64,000 nucleotides of DNA. Source: Rotaria sp. Silwood1 (Eukaryota > Rotifera > Eurotatoria > Philodinida > Philodinidae). A program made the position numbers and the translations under genes. The DNA is taken from NCBI GenBank assembly GCA_905250075.1, contig CAJNOP010000191.1, positions 267,090-331,089 of the forward strand, given 5' to 3'. The notes under the pieces are model-generated. The model was not told where the DNA came from. It saw nothing but the letters and a program-made list of their open reading frames with translations, and did not search any database. Numbering within the stretch: position 1 is the stretch's first letter; each line of letters starts with the position of its first letter. Below are positions 59,222 through 64,000 of this stretch, piece after piece.

Positions 59222-61480
59222 CTAGTCTTTATTAACAATTAATATAGATTTATTTTGTCCGTCAATTCCACCGCTACCTATACTATCATGATAAAATTCT
59301 TTACCAAAAAGTTTACTAATCATACATGCTTGATGTTCGTCACCATGAATCTTTGAAATATAGAAAAAAAAATCATCAATGAAATATAAGATATGATTGA
59401 AGTTAACTTTAATTCAAAACAAAAAGGCTTTTGTAACATTTTATTCATTCATATGTACTATCAATATTAATTACAATATGGTAATCTTAAAAATTTCTAC
59501 TAACAGATAAGAAGTAACTAAAATTTAACCGTTTAGTCTCATCATTTAATCACAAATAGAGCATCTTCAACTCTATAATCACGAGAACTAATCAGATCTT
59601 GATCAATCTTCATACATGGCAGCTAGAAGATCAACATAGATTATTTTTTTCAGAAAAGAATATATTAACATAGAAATAAATCTCATAACATTAGATTCTT
59701 CATTCGACAGCTCAGTACTACCTCTATTACCAAATGGCATGCCAAACAGTTTTAGTTTGCCTGATTTACGAAATATTCTTTAGATAATATCCACATGAGA
59801 GTTGATGGAAATCATCGAAAATTAACCCATAACACGACTAATATTAACTGCTCGCCTCGAAATTTTCTCAATTATCATGTTCTTATCAAGGTTTCCTTCA
59901 AAATTTTACGACTGTAGTTATTAGTGGACAAAAAAATTCTTGCTGAGATCATTTCGAACAATGGAAGCTTCACAGTTTCTGAAGATTACCGAGAACTGGA
60001 ATATTCTCTTCATAACACATTTTAGACATGCAAACCTTTATTTGTTAGCAAGAAAATGAAGATTAACGCACTTAAGTACTAAAAAATCAGAAATGAGTCA
60101 GGATCAAGTATTTGGTATATTGTCAAAGCTTGTTCATTACCAGAAACAATAACATACTGCATTATGATGGAACATTTCTTATTAAATTTATACAAGGTAC
60201 AGTTTGTTCAACAGTTCTACGAAGAAGAGTTCCATAGATACTATTTTAATTCTGAATTCTTTAAATGTAGACATTTTATCTGAAATATATTGAATAAAAC
60301 TTTAATGAATATGTGATCAAACTATTCAAAAAATAATATTAAAACCTTTTGGTTTCTCACTTTTAATAATATAATATATGTTCATTAAACGAATCAAATA
60401 TAATCTTCGAAGTATAGTTCTTTTTTTTAAATCACTGTGCTTCATTCTAGTGTTATTAAATAGATCTAATTTTCTGAGTTTTTTTTTTGTAAATTCTTTA
60501 AAGAAAGTATCGAAAATAAAACGATACAGATGTAGTCGTTAAAAACTAAAGACGAATCAGAATGATTTCGAAAAATTTAAGACTTGTTGCGATATATGCA
60601 AACAAAGACATGATAATATTTGAAACAGCTCTCAAATATCAATTGGACAAGAAAATATGATACCATTACATACAAAATACGAAATTAGTATCGTATATAT
60701 ATATTATTCAAAAGATAATAGTGAGTAAAGATTTTCTTACTCTTCTTACAGGTCTTAGTGGCTGATGACAATACTCATTGAGTACGAATCTTTCTCTAAC
60801 AGTTGAAAGCAGTTATAGGTACTAAACTTCTTTAGCAACAAAGAAATGTGCTGCGTGATACTACTTCTTAAAAATTCAAATAGTTGAAATAAATCTTGTA
60901 TTTCAAAGTTTATCCAAGCTATATAATAGAGCATTGAGACGTATTATATTAAATAATGAATGAATGAAACAGCTTCCTTTATTAATTAAATCAATGATTA
61001 GAATAATAATAGTCAATTCAGATAAATCAAGTCTACTAGAGAGTTTTTATTTTACATATTTTGTATTATTATAATGAAGCCATGTGAATTCCATACATTA
61101 GCCTCAAAAAAAATTCTGCTGATTAGTTTCTTTCAAGATATTTGAAACAAAAATCTTTAATGTTATTTCATTATTGAAAACTAAAGCTTATGATATAGAA
61201 TAAAATTTTACTCACTTCAATAAACATATTTGGTTCTACACCCCATTAAGCTGTTTGTGAAAATCCTGATCGAAGAACAATTTTATGTTGAGAAAATAAT
61301 TTAGACAATTCTTTTATATATACTTTTTTCGATTAAGTAAAATATTTACAAGTAAATCATGCAAATAACGACATTGTTCAAATCATCATTGACCAACTTG
61401 ATTATCAGTTACAGATGTAATTTGTATAAGAAAAGTAACTTTTGAGATCATCGACACATTAAACCTTCAGACAAATAAAT
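59222..61480 (-). pseudogene. Decayed multi-exon gene, family unknown
   Basis: The last exon (59222-59350) reads IHGDEHQACMISKLFGKEFY ... ILIVNKD and a TAG, after a fair acceptor (TTTCAAAG). An upstream block (61216-about 61480) reads KLFSQHKIVLRSGFSQTA, a TAA at 61246-61248, then WGVEPNMFIE and a clear GTGAGT donor; both junctions are phase 0. Further upstream the text continues in another frame (FEQCRYLHDLLVNILLNRKK) and then back through two adjacent TGA codons, so at least one frameshift and three stops are present. Between the two blocks, about 59690-59900 also reads protein-like with stops (KLKLFGMPFGNRGS). The broken copy is unlikely to make a product. I do not recognise the family. 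Confidence 0.45.
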
Positions 61481-62238
61481 ACATTTCAAATTCTTTAATA
61501 AAAAAATATCATGCTTGCATTGTATGGTCGAGTGCATTTTTCTTTCTTTTCTTTCGTAACGCAAATAATGGATGGAGTAAATTAATCGATAAGAGTATTG
61601 TATTTCTTATTGACAGTGTTTTATATTTTATGATAAGAAAGGTTTGTTCAAAAAATAAATTTATGATAAACATAAAAAAAGATTCTCATAATATCTCAAT
61701 TGTTAACTGATGTAAAGTAGAATGAATATAAAAATGATGCTATAAAACAATAGTAAAAAGTGTACTAATGAAAATCGATGATGTAACAATACAAAAAAAA
61801 GTGAGCTAATTAAATAGATAATCGAAAATGAAAATACATCACATTCTTCTATCCATACACGAATGGAACAAAGTAAAGTAACAAGTACACTTTTAATTAG
61901 TGATGAAAATATTTCACATACAATAATCAATCGAACCGCACATAACCGACAAAATTGCTAAATAATGAATAACAAATACTGGTACTTGATTATTAGTATT
62001 ACCATACAAGGCAATGATTGTTGTTAAATGCATTATAATCAATATGTGTTATGAAATAAATTTATAGAAAGATTATAATATAAATAGTCAGTTAAATTAA
62101 ATAATAATGTTTTCTCTGCACTAGTTTTTTTTTATCAATAGATATTATTAAAACAATGACGAAAATGAAAGTAAATAGGGTAAATTCATCTAGCGTCAAT
62201 AATAATAACTATTCATTGAATATTTCGATTGTCTTTAA

Positions 62239-62292
62239 GGGTGTGGGTGTGGGCAAATACAATGGTTACATGTAAACCAACACTCACACTCT
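62239..62292. repeat. Telomere-like TGTGGG/CCCACA dyad
   Basis: GGGTGTGGGTGTGGG is followed by CACTCACACTC. Confidence 0.6.
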
Positions 62293-62810
62293 CGATCTCT
62301 TGTTTATGTATTGCGGGTGAGGATTTTCAATTATGCATACAAGTATTAAATCTTTGATTTCTATTTTTCTCACATGTATTGTACATTATTTTTGTCAAAA
62401 ATCAGAGATCAGAAAATAGAGATTTCGAAATAAAAAGTCAGTTTCTAATTGATAACATATTTTTTTTCGCTTACAAATAAAACTTCTCGAAAAATATCAA
62501 CTCGGAAAGGCATTTTTGTGTGTGAATTTCAAAAAAGAACTCAGTCTTGCAGCAGAGTAAAGATAAGAATCACCTTGAATTATTGATTCTGTGATGTCTC
62601 ACACACAAAGAGATACAAACTTATGGCTCCCGTGTGTGGCGTAAGATAAGATGAATTGACATCCTTTTTTGTCCATGATGTTTCACATAAAAAAAAAGTT
62701 GTTTAAAATCAGCTGTTACGCTTGATTTAGTATCATCATTAATTTCTCCAAGATTTGTTTGGAGCGTCAATGAACTAACAGTGTTAGATGTAGTTAGCTA
62801 TCAGTGGCGT

Positions 62811-62870
62811 CGTGTGTGTGGATTTGGTATAATGTAGATAAACAAGATACCCTGGTGCACACCCTTACCC
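62811..62870. repeat. Weak telomere-like dyad
   Basis: CGTGTGTGTGGAT is followed by GCACACCCTTACCC. Confidence 0.35.
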
Positions 62871-63030
62871 AAGAAACGAATGAACAGTTCAGCCATTAAC
62901 TCTTACGAATGCTACATGAAATTGAGATTAGTTTTATTGATCATGACTTGCACATGAGGCATTCTTTAGTAATATTATGTGATCAAGAGTTGACATTAGT
63001 GAGAAACTGTTGATGGTTGAATCAAATGTA

Positions 63031-63104
63031 TCTCGAGTAGCACAATTGGTTAGTGTATTGGTCTGATATACCAAAGGTTGTGAGTTCAAGTCTCATCTCG
63101 AGTA
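63031..63104 (+). tRNA. tRNA-Ile-like gene with GAT anticodon
   Basis: A 74-base cloverleaf: acceptor stem CTCGAG/CTCGAG with a T-T mismatch at position 1-72, D stem GCAC/GTGT, anticodon stem TTGGT/ACCAA with loop CTGATAT (GAT at 34-36), five-base variable loop, and T stem GTGAG/CTCAT with loop TTCAAGT. The 3' half and D arm resemble animal tRNA-Ile(UAU) genes as I remember them, with G in place of T at position 34. No intron, while animal tRNA-Ile(UAU) genes often have one. It could be a functional oddity or a tRNA-derived pseudogene. Confidence 0.65.
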
Positions 63105-64000
63105 TTCTGTACATCTCTTTTTGCCCTTCACAGCTCTCTGTGAAAGCAAAACGAACGCGCTATTGCCTAAATTGTGGAACTAATTCACCGTTTATTATGA
63201 CAAAGGAAAGAAAAAAAAACAGGTAATAATAACGAAAAAAGTTGAAAATGAATCGAATAATTGAATTTTATCGTAATGTAGTGCTCAAGATATCGTTTCA
63301 ATAGACGACCAATATGAACAAAATAGCGAAAAATATTTTTCTTACGTTTCGCCGTTCTCAAATAACTGATTTGAAAAGCCTATATCAGTTACATATTAAT
63401 TTTAAAGAAGACTTATTCAACTGAAACTTTACTGTAACTTGATCTGAATCGTACTAGTCAGCTGAACAATTTACATGAAATTAATCACACATTTCCATCA
63501 ATAAAATAAATGGGAGAGATATTTTCTCGTATTGAGAAAAATAATGCATAAGTTGATGGAAACTATTTCGATCAGCTATTAAAAGTGTGAGTATTCAGGA
63601 AGAACGAGTTGACATCTACAATCACACTGTTAGCTTTAGAAAAAGTCTGAGTCAGAAGTTGAACAAATTCTAGAAAAGATTCTATTCAACCATGAGGAAT
63701 TTTACAAATAGGAACTACTAGGATATCATGCAGCATCCTAAAAGATGCTTTTAAACTTTTTTAAGGAATGAACAGAAATGAGACTAGAATATGTGTTGCT
63801 GTGTCCAGAAGTTCGCTGAGTCAAGGTTTGATGTTTTGAGTGAGTTGTTTACCGTAGGTGCAGTTATGTAAAACCTTATGAATTCAAAAAATATTGGTCG
63901 ATAATGCATGAATTTGATTAGTTTGTTTAATCCTCTCCGAGATTCTAGAAAAGTGAAAAAAGTCTCAGAAGTTTTTGATCATTTTCGAATGATGCAAAGT
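63105..64000. other. AT-rich stretch without a supported gene
   Basis: Nothing supportable seen up to the right edge. Confidence 0.5.

Larger units (their letters stand above)
61481..63030. other. AT-rich stretch with two telomere-like dyads
   Basis: No supported gene; the 61703-61930 (-) frame is hydrophobic and Ser/Leu/Phe-rich, typical of AT-rich chance frames. Confidence 0.5.

Noticed and set aside
1..64000. CRISPR array or bacterial operon
   Set aside because: No regularly spaced short direct repeats with unique spacers, and the genes are spliced and eukaryotic.

Overview
The window looks like nuclear DNA of a bdelloid rotifer, AT-rich and Rotaria- or Adineta-like. This is inferred from the sequence, not from a search. 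The reasons are: spliced genes with short GT-AG introns (mostly 51-84 bp); eukaryotic tRNA genes; bdelloid-style F-box/LRR and FG-GAP proteins; an oligopeptide transporter of a family not normally found in animals; many G-rich TGTGGG-type tracts like those known from bdelloid telomeres; and a high load of decayed genes beside small DNA transposons. Two runs of N (36701-36710 and 50552-50651) are assembly gaps.

Layout. 0-2 kb: decayed F-box/LRR-type gene (+). 4.0-6.1 kb: five-exon SLC17-type MFS transporter (+) carrying an 84-bp in-phase segment with inverted-repeat ends and two stops. 8.5-9.6 kb: multi-pass membrane protein (-) that appears cut by a TGA. 12-15.6 kb: short unassigned exon-like reading frames. 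18.15 kb: tRNA-Val(CAC) (-). 19.96-20.74 kb: TA-flanked Tc1/mariner-type non-autonomous element. 23.5-25.9 kb: two-exon OPT oligopeptide transporter (+). 25.95-26.32 kb: pseudogene with four in-frame stops (-). 27.8-31.9 kb: full-length R2-group non-LTR retrotransposon (-), one ORF with Myb, RT, CCHC and restriction-like endonuclease regions and no ATG at its start. 34.4-35.1 kb: TTAA-flanked piggyBac-like element. 35.7-39.4 kb: FG-GAP/VCBS repeat protein (-) split only by a false 10-N gap. 39.5-40.4 kb: inverted partial gene duplication. 41.9-42.3 kb: small two-exon membrane protein (-). 46.8-49.5 kb: nested block with terminal inverted repeats, an 'aattccgg' satellite, a telomere-like core, and a 739-bp element with a 10-bp target duplication. 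53.1 kb: META/HslJ-like small protein (+). 56.6-57.2 kb: mariner deletion derivative. 57.9-58.5 kb: four-helix membrane protein (-). 59.2-61.5 kb: decayed gene (-). 63.03 kb: tRNA-Ile-like gene with a GAT anticodon (+).

The genes form no evident pathway or operon. Intact genes are few and mostly membrane transporters or surface-type repeat proteins, scattered among broken genes, foldback DNA, satellite and TGTGGG/CCCACA dyads. Together this resembles accessory, subtelomere-like bdelloid DNA. The most unusual parts are the repeated telomere-like dyads, all in the same G-then-C order, and the nested satellite element at 46.8-49.5 kb.
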